A DNA stretch of 64,000 bases from Dipylidium caninum. Taxonomy: Eukaryota > Platyhelminthes > Cestoda > Cyclophyllidea > Dipylidiidae. The position numbers were made by a program, and so were the translations under genes. Shown in pieces: positions 12,750-24,836 of this stretch. The stretch's first letter is position 1; every line of letters starts with the position of its first letter. Location: NCBI GenBank assembly GCA_017562135.1, contig QEYB01000047.1, positions 310,001-374,000 of the forward strand, written 5' to 3'. Below the pieces are notes generated by a model that saw only the letters and a list, made by a program, of their open reading frames with translations, ran no database searches and was not told the DNA's origin.

Positions 12750-15400
12750 ACAAATATGCTCAAGTGACCACTCACCACCACTCCCACGACCTCAAATACT
12801 TTCAAACATGCCGACAATACGTCGGCTTCCTATGATCTAAGCTCGGTCTAGCCTCGCGATACGGTCCCTCTGACCAACTGTCACCTGATTCTATCACGTT
12901 TCCCTCTTCTCATGCTAACGTGTCCCACGTGCGCCATGTTCCCCCTCGCTTTGTCGGGCTCCATCTTTGTGCCATTCACGTCGAGGCATAGTTGCGTGAG
13001 ATGCAGCCAACCCACGTGACGGTATTTGGCGTGAGGAAGGGGCAGCATCAAGCCAACACTGCTAAGTCGCAGTTTCATACGAGGGTATCGCATTCACAGG
13101 TTGGTGAAAAATGTAGCCTCAATTACCAATATCCACCATCCTTCCACATCTCTCCACTCCTCCTCCCTCCTCCTATTCCTACACGTCTTACCATCGCATG
13201 TTCTCTGATCTCTAGGCTTCACCACCTCTCGGGTTCTTCTATCCCTCGCCTCCCTACCCCCTCCCCTACTCCTCCCGACAGCCATGTTCACGCACGCATC
13301 TCACTTCTCCCATCTTAAACCTTCTCTCACATCAAAATCACCGCCACCGTCGCTGTCAAAAATCCTCCTTCCACACACCTCGAGAGTTCGACCTTCGCAC
13401 GACGCTAACAGCACGTCGTGCGAACTCCGCAACTACACATTGCCATACTCGCTTCCTCTCCTCCTTTCCACCACAGTCCAGGCGGCATCCTTTGCGCAGA
13501 CGCTATTCATGCTACCACCCATTCTGCAGTTTAAAGGGTGAGGCTTACTCTTTGGCTATCGCGACAACATTCGTCCACAGTATTTCCTCACCACGCCAGT
13601 AGGAGGCGCCTGGACGACGGATTGTCATTTCGAGACACCTGCCAGTGTTTAAAGTTCTTTCTCACCCTCCGTATGTCGCTGTTGACTTGCCTGTAAATTC
13701 TCGCAGACCGGAAGCCTATGAACAAGGACATCACCACCATTGAGTGCGTAAGGAAACTGTGACCTTGATCTATGAGTTCAATATTTTCTGTGGTTGACAG
13801 TCAACGATAGTATTGCGAGAAACACCATCTCGACTCAAGCCCGGAAACGACTTTTCACTATACCAAGTCTCTATTTATTTCTCCATAGTTTATGCCGATT
13901 ATAAAGACCTTGTCCTCAATTTCTTTGACATTTGTAACCTTCACGTACACACGAGGTAATCTCAGCTTCGTTTGGAGGTCATTGGTGGTAGAAGAATTCA
14001 GGCATTCGGCGCTAATGTAGCCAAATTCCACAAAGACTATTATTCCCACTGACCATCATTTACCACAAAGCTAGCGTTTCCGAGGTACTTCAATTACGAG
14101 GTTGGTTCCGTTACTTCTAGTCAAGACCTGCCTCCTACCTTCGTGTTGAAAGTGTGTCCTTCTCAAGCTACTGTTGTGCTTCAATATTTGCTCAAACTTT
14201 GCCTGCCATTTTCTTCTTCACCAATGCCCTGGAGGCAATTTAAGTGCGATTGTCACCCTTTTTACCGAAGTAAAGTTGCAAATTTGCACACGATTCCTAA
14301 AGATAAGTCAAGTCGCCATCTGAAAGATCGGGGTCTTTAAGTATATATATTTTTTTCTTAAATTGAGATCCGAATGCAACACCTTTTTGAACTATCTGCA
14401 ACTACTATTTATTCAGTCATCAACAAACTTCAACCGAAGTGTATCAATGCTTGTGAAGAACTCGAGGTTTGAGGCGATCCTCTGCGGAGATTGTTAGATC
14501 GCCCCAAATTGATATGACTTGTCGCGATTTAAAATCAGCACGACATCGTTGCCCATGACAAAATCATTACTTCTCCACAACTTCTACAATTAAAGTGCGT
14601 CAACAGGTGGCTACTAGGATAGACGCATTTAGTACCGTTTACTGTGAATTGACGATAACATTAGCCCAACCTGTGTAAAAACGTTGCCAGTAGAAATGGA
14701 AAATGCTGGTTCGTGAAGCAACCACCACTTCCGTGATCTACGCTACCTCGGTGGGAATGGATCCGAGTCACTTGGTTTCGGCGCCTCTGCTCAACTCATT
14801 CACCTTACGCTGTAACTCCCACCAACCACCAACTTGGGCACATCCACTACCCCCACAACCTTTGTCACACCCCACTCCGTCCTCAACAAGCCTCCTCCGA
14901 ACATCATACCAGGTAAAGAGGCTTACTACTGTCCCGAGGTTGGGCCGTCTCCCCCGTACGATTCACTTTAGGAGTGGGCGAAGGAGCGAAGGCTCGATCA
15001 AATTTACGTAAGTGAAAGCGAACTACTTCCTTCGAGTCCCACCATCCTCCCGTATGCCTCACCAGCCAGGACAGAGCAGAAGCCTCTTACGATCTCGACA
15101 ACGAGGCGTAATGAGCGCAAACAGAGCATTGTTTGAGCGCATGACGACAGTACTCTGGTAGATGCCATGCCCAAGTCCTAATAATGTAGACGCGAGAAGG
15201 AGTCGGTGTAGAGCAAGAAGACATAGTTAGAAGAAAGTCAACCTAGCAGCATTCCATTCCGACAGCGCGGAGGAGGAGGCGATGTTTGTTATGTGAGATC
15301 ACTCTGTTTCAAGTGGTGGTTGCATTTCTCACGTATGCTCAAAGTCCACCATTTGTCTTTGCTACGGCAACCTTACATTTGTATCGGCTTACTGTAATAG
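12750..15400 (+). repeat. Left arm of an 8.2-kb inverted repeat
   Basis: This arm, about 2.65 kb, matches the reverse complement of 18380-21000 colinearly from end to end. Anchor pairs: GCACAAATATGCTCAAGTGA (12751) with the mirror at 21000; ATAGTTGCGTGAGATGCAGC (about 12987) with about 20770; GCGCCTGGACGACGGA (about 13607) with about 20140; GAGGCGATCCTCTGCGGAGA (about 14471) with about 19275; TGCTCAAAGTCCACCATTTG (about 15336) with about 18430. In the stretches aligned by eye well over nine bases in ten agree, with scattered single-base indels. Those indels change reading frame between the arms, so neither arm appears to keep a protein-coding sequence. The plus strand is pyrimidine-rich around 13130-13400. 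No transposase or reverse transcriptase is seen. Confidence 0.9.
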
Positions 15401-18379
15401 TTTGTTGAACAAGAGAGTATAATTCTAGCAATCGTAATTTTGCCATATAGGTTTAGCTTTTACTAATATCAACGGTGACGTGCTCTTTATTTTCAGAAAA
15501 CATTAACCCTTAAAACGACTATGCAGTTTACCCCCAATTCAGTGCATTAGTGTCTTCTTCTGATGCAAAACAATGCTTGAGAAAACAAACAAACGTCGCC
15601 TATTTTCCCACCGCATTCGACTGTCCTGAAAGTATGGGAACCTTTTAATTTTTAATTGAGATTAACTTAACTGATAAGTACCCCAAGTATTATATACACA
15701 CAGGTCATGTTTCAGACCGCCCGGCTTTTTATGAGGCATAAATGGTACTTCAGCATGTTTATAATCTGGTCGAAAGAGGCACAACCGAGTCCTACAGCGT
15801 CTTAATGTTAAAATCATGTGCACCTTCTCACTTATACAATGTCATAGGAAAATTTTCATAGGGAAGATAACAGTCAATTCAAAAACTTTTCGGGTATTTT
15901 AGAGCCCTGACCTAAAATCAGAGGCTCCTTTGGGTGAGCAGTTGGGCAAACTAGTTCATTGGCTGTAAGCACGTTATAGAGTTGTGCTGTCAACGTTCAA
16001 AGCACAGTTGAGTGGTCATTTAGCGCCTTCTTACTTATAAATTTCAAATTTTTGCAGAGACCAAGTTCCCGAATGTCATCACCTCTAGAAAGTAGGCTAC
16101 GCCCTTTTTTGTTCATTATCTCCCACACTATGTTGATCAGTGGCCTGGCCGTCAGGATGAAAAGCTTCTGAGACACCACAATTGTCATTCGGGCTTCCTT
16201 TATCGCGTCATCGTACATCGGGATTAAAGGAGAAAAAATCGGAGGCCATTGAAGGTAAACACAGAGCAGTGAAAGCTTCGCCTTCGATTCCTACCCCTGC
16301 ACGCACACATCAAATGATGACTAATGTCATGGAGGTGGGGCGAGGAGGCAGATGATTCATCCTCATTTTAGGTTGATTGTTGCAACACCTTCGGACTTGG
16401 AAAGTCTTACTTCCAGCTGAAGGTCTAGTGCGGGGCGTGAGGAGCCCAGGACACGTAATAGTTTAACCTCAAAATTTACTCCTGGAAAGAAGCTGTGGAA
16501 ATTTTTCCGGAAAGTGGGCGTGTAGAGATTGCAGGGCCAAATAAAGGGTGGATATAAGTGGCGTGATTTACATCGAACCAGAACCCGAGCCCATTGCTAT
16601 GCTAAGCCAAATTCGACCATGGCCGGTTGGCAAAATCGAAAACTTTAAGTCACCCTCTGCTGAAAGTATGCAGTAATTGTACCAAGTTCATGATTTTTGA
16701 AAAATGTACCCCCCGTCTTCCCACATGTTATGAGTTGTGTTTTTTATAGTCCGTCTCAGTTAAGTACGTCTTTTCCGCCATAACGTTGCTATTACGCCTT
16801 TTGTCCATCGGCAGAGGCTTCCCTACCCCACGAGGGGTTCACCTTTTTCATGCCGTTAAGTTTAAGTGAGGACCAGCTTTTAAGTTGGGTGACAGAGCTT
16901 ATGTCCCATTCGGATGGGGCACCATCGCCAACCCGAGTAGTAATTTTTGTTATGCAAACCGCTCGATGGTATTCGACATAAGCTTATCATCCATCCGGTC
17001 CGTCCATTTATGAATAAACTTACGGTGAGGCCCTCTTTAGAAAGCTGGTAATTGTCAGTAATGTGATGGGGACACTTTGTCATAAGGCTGGATTTAATAG
17101 ACTTAACATGGGTTATTTTTATCTGAACAAATATTTTTTTGGGGCGTTTGAAGGCTTTGAATTTTGACGAGCATGAGGTTCTTGTTGTTGGTCCAAAAAA
17201 TACGTATATCTTCACCGTTATTCCGGCAATACTAACCATCACGATCTTATGATAGGTTCGGAAAAATTATTTGGATCACAGTAGCTAAGACTCGTTTAAA
17301 TTTCATACCCATCCACGGGAGTAAATTTTAGTTGAAATACTATTAAACGGGTTAACTTCTCCGGGGTCCCGGCCCCCGGAGCCAGTTGGGCCCTTTTCCA
17401 GATATATTCATTTCCAGAGCGGGGAGTAGACAAGGCCCTGTTGTAAGGCAAAAAAAGTACACCAGACGTTAGAATGACCTCCCCGCCCACCCTCCATACA
17501 TTAGTGCCACATTGAAAATGGGAAACGCGAAAGGCCAATCAGAAGTTTCTCGATTGACAGTGCTCGTGTGGCTTACACTTAGTGGCTACAAAGCGGAGCT
17601 ACCCGATGTACAACCTCGGCGATGGTGATTAAGCACCATTTTGGGTGATTGTTCAGGTGGCATCCTGACGTGACAGGTGATAGCAGCGGAGTGAGACAAG
17701 AAAGGGTATCTAGCCTACTTTCTGAGCCTATTTGATCACTTCCTTTTGAAATGTCACAGCCGGCGCTGAATAATGTTAGTTGCGGCAATGGTGCCGACAA
17801 TCACTATTGCTTTACGAATGAACCTTAGATAACTCTCCTCAACCTGTCCTCATGAGATCCGTGACGTGACCTCTTGACGACTACATCGCTTCTATTTAGT
17901 TTTCCAGGATATCTTTAACAGTTGCCCCCGGGTGAGGGAGGAAAGTATAGTGAATGCCGTGCCTTGTTATCTTCGAGAATATCGAAATAGTTTCTATGAT
18001 GATAAGGAGAAAAGTAACATGTTCAGACGCTGTAGGACTCGGTTGAGCCTCTTTCGATTGTAAAAAGCTGGAAGTAGCATTTGGCGCATAAAAAGGTTGA
18101 AACATGTCTAAATAACCCCTCGAGTCAATAATATTTGGGGTAATCAGTTAAGTTAAATTAAAACAATTAAAAGGTTTTATACTTTCAGGCACGTAACCGA
18201 ATGAGGTGAGAAAATAGGCGAGGCAAGCATGGAGATTAGAGAAGAAGACACTTAGTCGAATTTAACCTCACAATTTTGTTAATGTTTTCGTTGAAATTAT
18301 GGAAGAGTCATGTCACACAACATATCAGTTATGGAAACTATGATTGCTATGGGGGCGAAGTACTCATCCAAGCGTTGTC
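15401..18379. other. Unique spacer between the inverted-repeat arms
   Basis: About 3 kb between the two arms with no similarity between its own halves. The longest open frame is on the minus strand (16880-17239, 119 residues from the first ATG). It shows no family motif and a composition unlike the certain genes here. A GC-rich hairpin lies at 17359-17381. I recognise no gene. Confidence 0.55.
17359..17381 (+). repeat. GC-rich perfect hairpin
   Basis: CTCCGGGG (17359-17366) pairs with CCCCGGAG (17374-17381) across a seven-base loop. No promoter or U-tract follows that would give it an obvious role, so it may be chance. Confidence 0.6.
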
Positions 18380-21000
18380 CATTACCGTAGAGCCGATAAA
18401 GAGGTAAGGTCAGCAAAGACAAATGGTGGACTTTGAGCATACGTGAGAAATGCACACTTGAAACAGAGTGATCTCACACAACAAACATCGCCTCCTCCTC
18501 CGCGCTGTCGAGAATGAATGCTGCTACGTTGACTTTCTTCTCACTATGTCTTCTTGCTCTACACCGACTCCATTCTCCCGTCTGCATTAGGACTTGGGCA
18601 TGACATCTACCACAGTACTGTTGTCATGCGCTCAATAATGCTCTGTTTGCGCTCATTACGCCTCATTGTTGAGATCGTAATTTTCTGCTCTGTCCTGGCT
18701 GGTGAGGCATACAGGAGGATGGTGGGACTCGAAGGAAGTAGTTTGCTCTCATGTCAATTTGATCGAGCCTTCGCTCATTCGCCCACTCTTATAGTGAATC
18801 GTACGGGGCGACGGCCCAACCTCGGGACAGTAGTAAGCCTCTTTACCTAGTATGATGTTCGGAGGAGGCTGTTGAGGACGGAGGTGGGGTGTGGAGGTTA
18901 TGTGGGTAGTGGATGGTGATTGGTGGGGGTGACAGCGTAAGGTGAATTGTGTTGAGCAGAGGCGCCGAAATACAGTGACTTGGGTCCATTCCCACCGAGG
19001 TAGCGTGAGTCACGGAAGTGGTGGTTGCTTCACGAACCAGCATTTTCCATTTCTACTGGCAACGTTTTTTCATAGGTTGGGCTAATGATATCGTCAATTC
19101 ACAGTTAACGGTACTAAATGTATCTATCTTATTAGCCACCTGCCGACGCACTTTGTTGGTGGCAGTTGTGGAGTAAAAGATTTTGTCTTGGGCAACGATG
19201 TCGTGGTGATTTTAAACCGCGACAAGTCTTGTCATTTTGGGGCGATCGAACAATCTCCGCAGAGGATCGCCTCAAACCTCGAGTCTTCACAAGCATGATA
19301 CACTTCGGTTGAAGTTTACTGATGAATGAATAAAGTAGTAGTTGCAGAGAGTTAGTTCAAAAAGGTGCTGCCATTCGGATCTAAATTTAAGAAAAAAAAC
19401 GGATATACTTAAAGACACCAATCTCGCATATGGCGACTTGAATTATCTTTAGGAATCGTGTGCAAATTTGCAATTTTACTCAGTAAAAAGGTGACGATCG
19501 CACTGTAATTGCCTCCAGGGCATTGGTGAAGACAAAAATGGCAGGGAAAGTTCGAGCAAATATTTGAAGCACAAACATTAGCTTGAGAAGGACGCACTTT
19601 CAACCACGAAAGTAAGAGACAGGTCCTGACTAGAGGTAACGGAATTAACCTCGTGAGTAAAGTACCTCGGACACAGCTAGCTTTGTGGTAAATGGCTATT
19701 GAGATCAGTGGAATAATAGTCTTTGTGGAATTTGGCCATATAGCGCCGAACTGCCTGAATTCTTCTACCACCAATGACCTCCAAACGAATGCTGAGATTA
19801 CCTCGTGTACGTGAAGGTTACAAATATCCAAGAAATTGAGGACAAGGTCTTTATAATCGGCATAAACTACAAGAAATAAAGAGAATTGGGATAGTGAAAA
19901 GTCGTTTCCGAGGCGTCGAGATCGGTGTTTCTCGCAATACTATCGGTTGACTGTCAACCACAGGAAAATATTGAACTCATAGATCAAGGTCACAGTTTCC
20001 TTACGCACTCAATGGTGGTGATGTCCTTGTTCATAGCTTCCGGTCTGCGAGGAATTTACAGGCAAGTCAACAGCGACATACGGAGGGTGAGAAAGAACTT
20101 TAACACTGCAGGTGTCTCGAAATGACAATCCGTCGTCCAGGCGCCTCCTACTGGCGTGGTGAGGAAATACTGTGGACGAATGTTGTCGCGATAGCCAAAG
20201 AGTAAGCCTCACCCTTTAAACTGCAGAATGGGTGGCCAGCATGAATAGCGTCTGCGCAAAGGATGCCGCCTGGACTGTGGTGGAAAGGAGGAGAGGAAGC
20301 GAGTATGGCAATGTGTAGTTGCGGAGTCGCACGACGTGCTGTTAGCGTCGTGCGAAAGGTCGAACTCTCGAGGTGTGTGGAAGGAGGATATTTTGACAGC
20401 GACGGTGGCGGTGATTTGATGTGAGAGAAGGTTTAAGATGGGAGAAGTGAGATGCGTGCGTGAACATGGCTGTCGGGAGGAGTAGGGGAGGGGGTAGGGA
20501 GGCGAGGGATAGAAGAACCCGAGAGGTGGTGAAGCCTAGAGATCAGAGAACATGCGATGGCAGGAATAAGACGTGTAGGAATAGGAGGAGGGAGGAGGAG
20601 TGGAGAGATGTGGAAGGATGGTGGATATTTGGAATTGAGGCTACATTTTCACCAACCTGTGAATGCGATACCCTCGTATGAAACTGCGACTTAGCAGTGT
20701 GACTTGATGCTGCCCCTTCCTCACGCCAAATACCGTCACGTGGTTTGGCTGCATCTCACGCAACTATGCCTCGACGTGAATGGCACAAAGATGGAGCCCG
20801 ACAAAGCGAGGGAACATGACGCACGTGGGACACGTTAGCATGAGAAGAGGAACGTGATAGAATCAGGTGACAGTTGGTCAGAGTACCGTATCGCGAGGCT
20901 AGACCGAGCTTAGATCATAGGAAGCCGACGTATTGTCGGCATGTTGAAAGTATTTGAGGTCGTGGAGTGGTGGTGAGTGGTCACTTGAGCGCATTTGTGC
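18380..21000 (-). repeat. Right arm of the 8.2-kb inverted repeat
   Basis: Reverse-complement partner of 12750-15400. The inner boundary is where ACCTTAC...TATCGGCT..TAC...GTAAT stops matching (about 18380 here, 15400 in the left arm). The outer boundary is at about 21000, where GCATTTGTGC is the last shared block. No target-site duplication flanks the pair: bases before 12750 and after 21000 differ. The 140-codon open frame on the minus strand at 19409-19831 is interrupted in the left arm and is not considered a gene. Confidence 0.9.
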
Positions 21001-24000
21001 TTTTGGTTGACCCTCTTTTCAATTAGGTCAGCTTATTTTTTGCGTTGAATATCTTTTTTTCCTTGCAGTTTCCTGATGCATTAGTTTTATTTATTTTGTC
21101 ACCTGCTCCTCTCATCTATTTATTTCACCGTCCTGGAATTACGGTTCTATCCCTGTGGTGCTGGATTGCATCTGCGTTTTATTACCTTTAACTAACTAGA
21201 GTTTTTTCCCTATTTTCTAACCTGGAATTGAAAGTGAAGTGAATCGGACCTAATTCAGACTAACTTTCCAACTCGTGGTCAAATTTATGAAAGATCTTTC
21301 ATCTACATCTCACTGTCATTGAAACTATCGATTTGTCCACTTTTTACCTAGCCTACTTGATTAAACGTATAAAGGTAAAATCATAGAATCTCTCTCCCCC
21401 ATTATCTAGGTAATTGAGAATAGGAAACATTTAAACTCGGAGACCGAAGTCTAGAGGGAATGGTTACATCGGCCCAACCTGTCCTGATGGGTTGACGAAA
21501 GGTTCTGCCTTCGTATAAATACTAGTTCGATATTGTCAGCTCGATGTAGTTGCCAAAATCTGGATGGAGCGATAGGTGCACACACGGGTAGCCGGGGTAT
21601 TAACATTGGATGCCAGGTATAAACCTGTGAAACAAGAGGTTAAAACACTTCATCTTAAGGAGACTCGTCTACGACAAATCCTCATTTGACGGTAAGAGCG
21701 ACAACTTGCAAAGTGTCATGTCTAGGATGACATTCAAATGACAATTAAATGTTTAAGACATAATAACCAAATGCGATAGGAGTATACGCAGAAAGGGAAA
21801 TTGAAAAACAGTTAGCACATTTTTTGATCTACATTATGTGACTCATTACTTTGGTTTTTGTCCAAAACAATAAATAACATTAGCCAAATGCTAATTTGGA
21901 AGACATTGAAGATCTACCTGAGCTGAGTGATAAGAAATGTCACATTATCAAATGCACCACTAGGTCAAAAAGATCTCGGTTGTCTTGTGTAGGAGAATCG
22001 TTGTATTACAGGGAGAATGTGAAAATGACAATCGTTTTTTATCCGAATTGATCGGAGGATAGAAAGACAGAAAAAGCATCGTTGCTTTAACTAACAAATT
22101 GGAATAACCCATCGTATGCTTGAACTTGAACTTGAGAGCTGGGAGAAAGAGGTTTAGCCTAAAAGTGATCTACTATAGTTATGCGTACTAATTGCGGGTC
22201 GAGTCTACCCCACAATGTTAACATCCCAAGGTTATTCTACCGTTGCATCTGAGTTCTCATCATAGTAGTTGTTGGGATTCCTCAAACGAAATTTCTGGAT
22301 TTCACACAAATACTATTGAGTTCGCCGAAGTTCGCATTTTTGAGATCGAGAACTTTCACAGCAATTTATTAGTCCGTGCCGGAAAACCCACTTTTCATTA
22401 GTAGCACAGTTAGGCCACTTTAGAAGTAACGAGAATAGATTGTCGAGATGTATATATTGACGGTGGATTAAGACATAATAATATGAAATGAAGATATTTA
22501 TTTTTAAGACTAAGGGCTTTGAAATAGAAGTCAGCAACAGCATCATAAATTGGAATTGAACATTTCTAAATCTGGTCATTATAGCTCTAAGTAACTTCGC
22601 CCGATACTGAAGGCTACCCAACTGAATCCCTTGCCCAATCTAACGTGGAACAATAATAGAAGCAACTTCTGCAGCCTTCACTTCCGAAAAGGACACGCTA
22701 TCGAGATTAATAGATTAACTTGAAACTCACTCTAGGCGTCGACTAAATGAACGTTTTTTCCTCATCAACTATACATGTACACATATACAGGCATTCTGAC
22801 GTACTTTTACAGTTCGGTAAACTTATTACATCATGTGCCTCACCTTCAGGAGCCTCACTTTCCATGCCAAAGTTTTGCAGAGATTTTGTCCTTGAATAGA
22901 GACGTGTGGTTTAAATTTTGGCTAAACACTTCATTCCCATAACTATTTTCAAATTGACTGCGCCTCGAGAGGGACCTGGGCTGAAGCTGAGTTTTGTCGG
23001 TTAATTTGGGTTCCAAAAGTCACCTAGAAGCCGTATCTAAGCCCTAACAGTCAGTGGTTGTGTAACGAAAAGGTTATTGTATTTACTGATATCAGTACGG
23101 CTACTCTAAGAAGGAGGTATGTGAAAACCGCACTTCAACATTACGAAAATCACATTTGGAGGACACCTTCAGGAGCCTCATGGAGTGTCTATTAGTGGTG
23201 ACAGTTATAGGGATGGAAGAGAGATTGTTGCCTTCGTCATTGATAAAACTATCCGTAAGAGAAAGTGTACATTTAAAATCTATGATGAATAAGGTTTCTC
23301 AGTCCACGTAAATAAACCAATCGGAGACGGATTAAGGCGAACAGTGATCATCGCATGTGCCAAAAAATCGATGTATTTGTAATTACGGTGGCAAAGCCTT
23401 AATGTCCTTAAAAGACGTTCGTACCGTAGGCATGCAATTTGCCTTGCGTGTGTTGTTCGACCGTCCATTATATCATTCTATTCATAGATCGGGTTTAAGT
23501 TTCATGATTTTATAGCATTAACCATTTCATAACTATGGGATATATATCGTTCAAGAAACCTGGAATAAGAGGGAATGAAATAACTAGCAGTTTTACAATA
23601 TCCTTGATCTCTAACGGGTATCATAGAACTTAATAAAAATGGGTTTTAGGCCAAGTAAAACAAAGTTCTGTTATCGGAAACGGAAAGCGTTGAAATAAAC
23701 AATCGTTTAGCAACTCTTACGCAAATTCTAAAACCTAGGAAACTTTATATCGAATTGCTCAAGTGTTTAACAAAAGCGAAGTTATTAGGTAGATGGTGTT
23801 TTGCCGGAGACGATTGAACCATGGATTCCATGGGTGGCTGAGGCTTTTGAAGTGAATAACCGTTTCAATGTCCGTACCATTTCCCCCCCCCCCCCCCCCA
23901 CATTGTGGTCAAATGATCTACGGATTCCACATCATGAAGCAAAGAAACAATCTCAACCACCACATGGAAACATTTTTACCACCACCCCTTTTATTTATCT

Positions 24001-24100
24001 CGCTCCGGTTTGCTCTAATTCTATTTTGGTGTTTCTTAAAACGTCACGACACGACTTAGCCAAGTCTGATTACGCGCGTGCGTTGTGTGCGTGGGGGCAA
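21001..24100. other. Gene-free stretch
   Basis: About 3.1 kb without a recognisable exon or transposon. The only notable element is a homopolymer run of C near the right end. A 14-base block (CTTCAGGAGCCTCA) occurs at about 22847 and about 23167, too short to call a repeat family. Confidence 0.45.
23883..23899 (+). repeat. Run of 17 C
   Basis: Uninterrupted poly-C of 17 bases. Such a run is length-unstable and error-prone in sequencing, so the true length may differ. Confidence 0.95.
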
Positions 24101-24105
24101 TTGGA

Positions 24106-24152
24106 CCAATCAACCGAAAGCACGTGAATAAGCAAACACCAAAAATCGATAA
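24106..24152. promoter_or_regulatory. Promoter-like motif cluster: CCAAT, CACGTG, ATCGATAA
   Basis: CCAAT (24106-24110), the E-box CACGTG (24121-24126) and ATCGATAA (24145-24152), a DRE/DREF-like site, lie within 47 bases at the start of a GC-richer island (about 24060-24450). These are common in promoters of broadly expressed animal genes. The same trio recurs at 30368-30415. An ATG at 24207 opens a frame reaching a donor-like site GGTGAGA at 24336, so a first coding exon on the plus strand is possible. The frame resembles no protein I know. Confidence 0.4.
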
Positions 24153-24393
24153 CCCCGCTGCAACGCAGTTAAGCCAAGAGCGCAATGCAGATGCAAAATT
24201 GGGGGTATGTTAAAATTTATTGGGTTGAAGGAGAAGCCACTCGAGGTAGTAAGCAGTATGGTTGCAAAAGGACAATTGATTTCTCGATCGATTGATGCTA
24301 GTGGGACACCTGGGAAAGCGGTAGGACTAGATTTAGGTGAGACTCACCACTCGTACGCCAGGGTGGAAAAGGCAAGTGGTTGCGTCACCTGCC

Positions 24394-24419
24394 CCACCTA
24401 TTGGCCAATAAAGGTGGGC
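24394..24419. promoter_or_regulatory. Palindromic inverted CCAAT site
   Basis: ATTGGCCAAT (24401-24410) is a perfect palindrome of two head-to-head CCAAT boxes, itself bracketed by CCCACCT and AGGTGGG (24394-24400 and 24413-24419). Another palindrome, GGTGAG-A-CTCACC, lies at 24336-24348. NF-Y is the usual CCAAT binder; any function here is inferred from sequence only. Confidence 0.35.
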
Positions 24420-24836
24420 AAAGGTACACGTCTCGGGTAGAGGTTTGTCACTTAGGCAACCCAAGCACCACTAAGTTCACGAACACACATTTGGCAAAAC
24501 TGAAAAATTTGGGGAGTTTTCAGTGGCAGATTGCAGGCCCACAGTGCAATGGCGACTAATTTTTGCCCGGAGATGCTAATATCCCTGAGAACGGGTACCG
24601 ATCGACACACGGAAACAGATAAATACTGCAAAACACACGTTTATATCAGTCATGTGAAAAGGAGAGTACAGAGGAATACCGATTAGTGAAAAGTTAAAGC
24701 CGACGCATAAAGGAAGAGCCAAAGGGACAGGAGGACTAAAGCAGGAATAGGGCAAACACGTAAGAGGATCATGTACAATGGGCTTGGTGAGTAAAGGGAG
24801 AAAAAATTGATTGAGCCCTAAAACAGGCGTCTAGGC

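Noticed and set aside
19409..19831. 140-codon open frame in the right arm of the inverted repeat
   Set aside because: The matching left-arm sequence (about 13920-14340) is broken by indels, so the frame is not conserved between near-identical copies.
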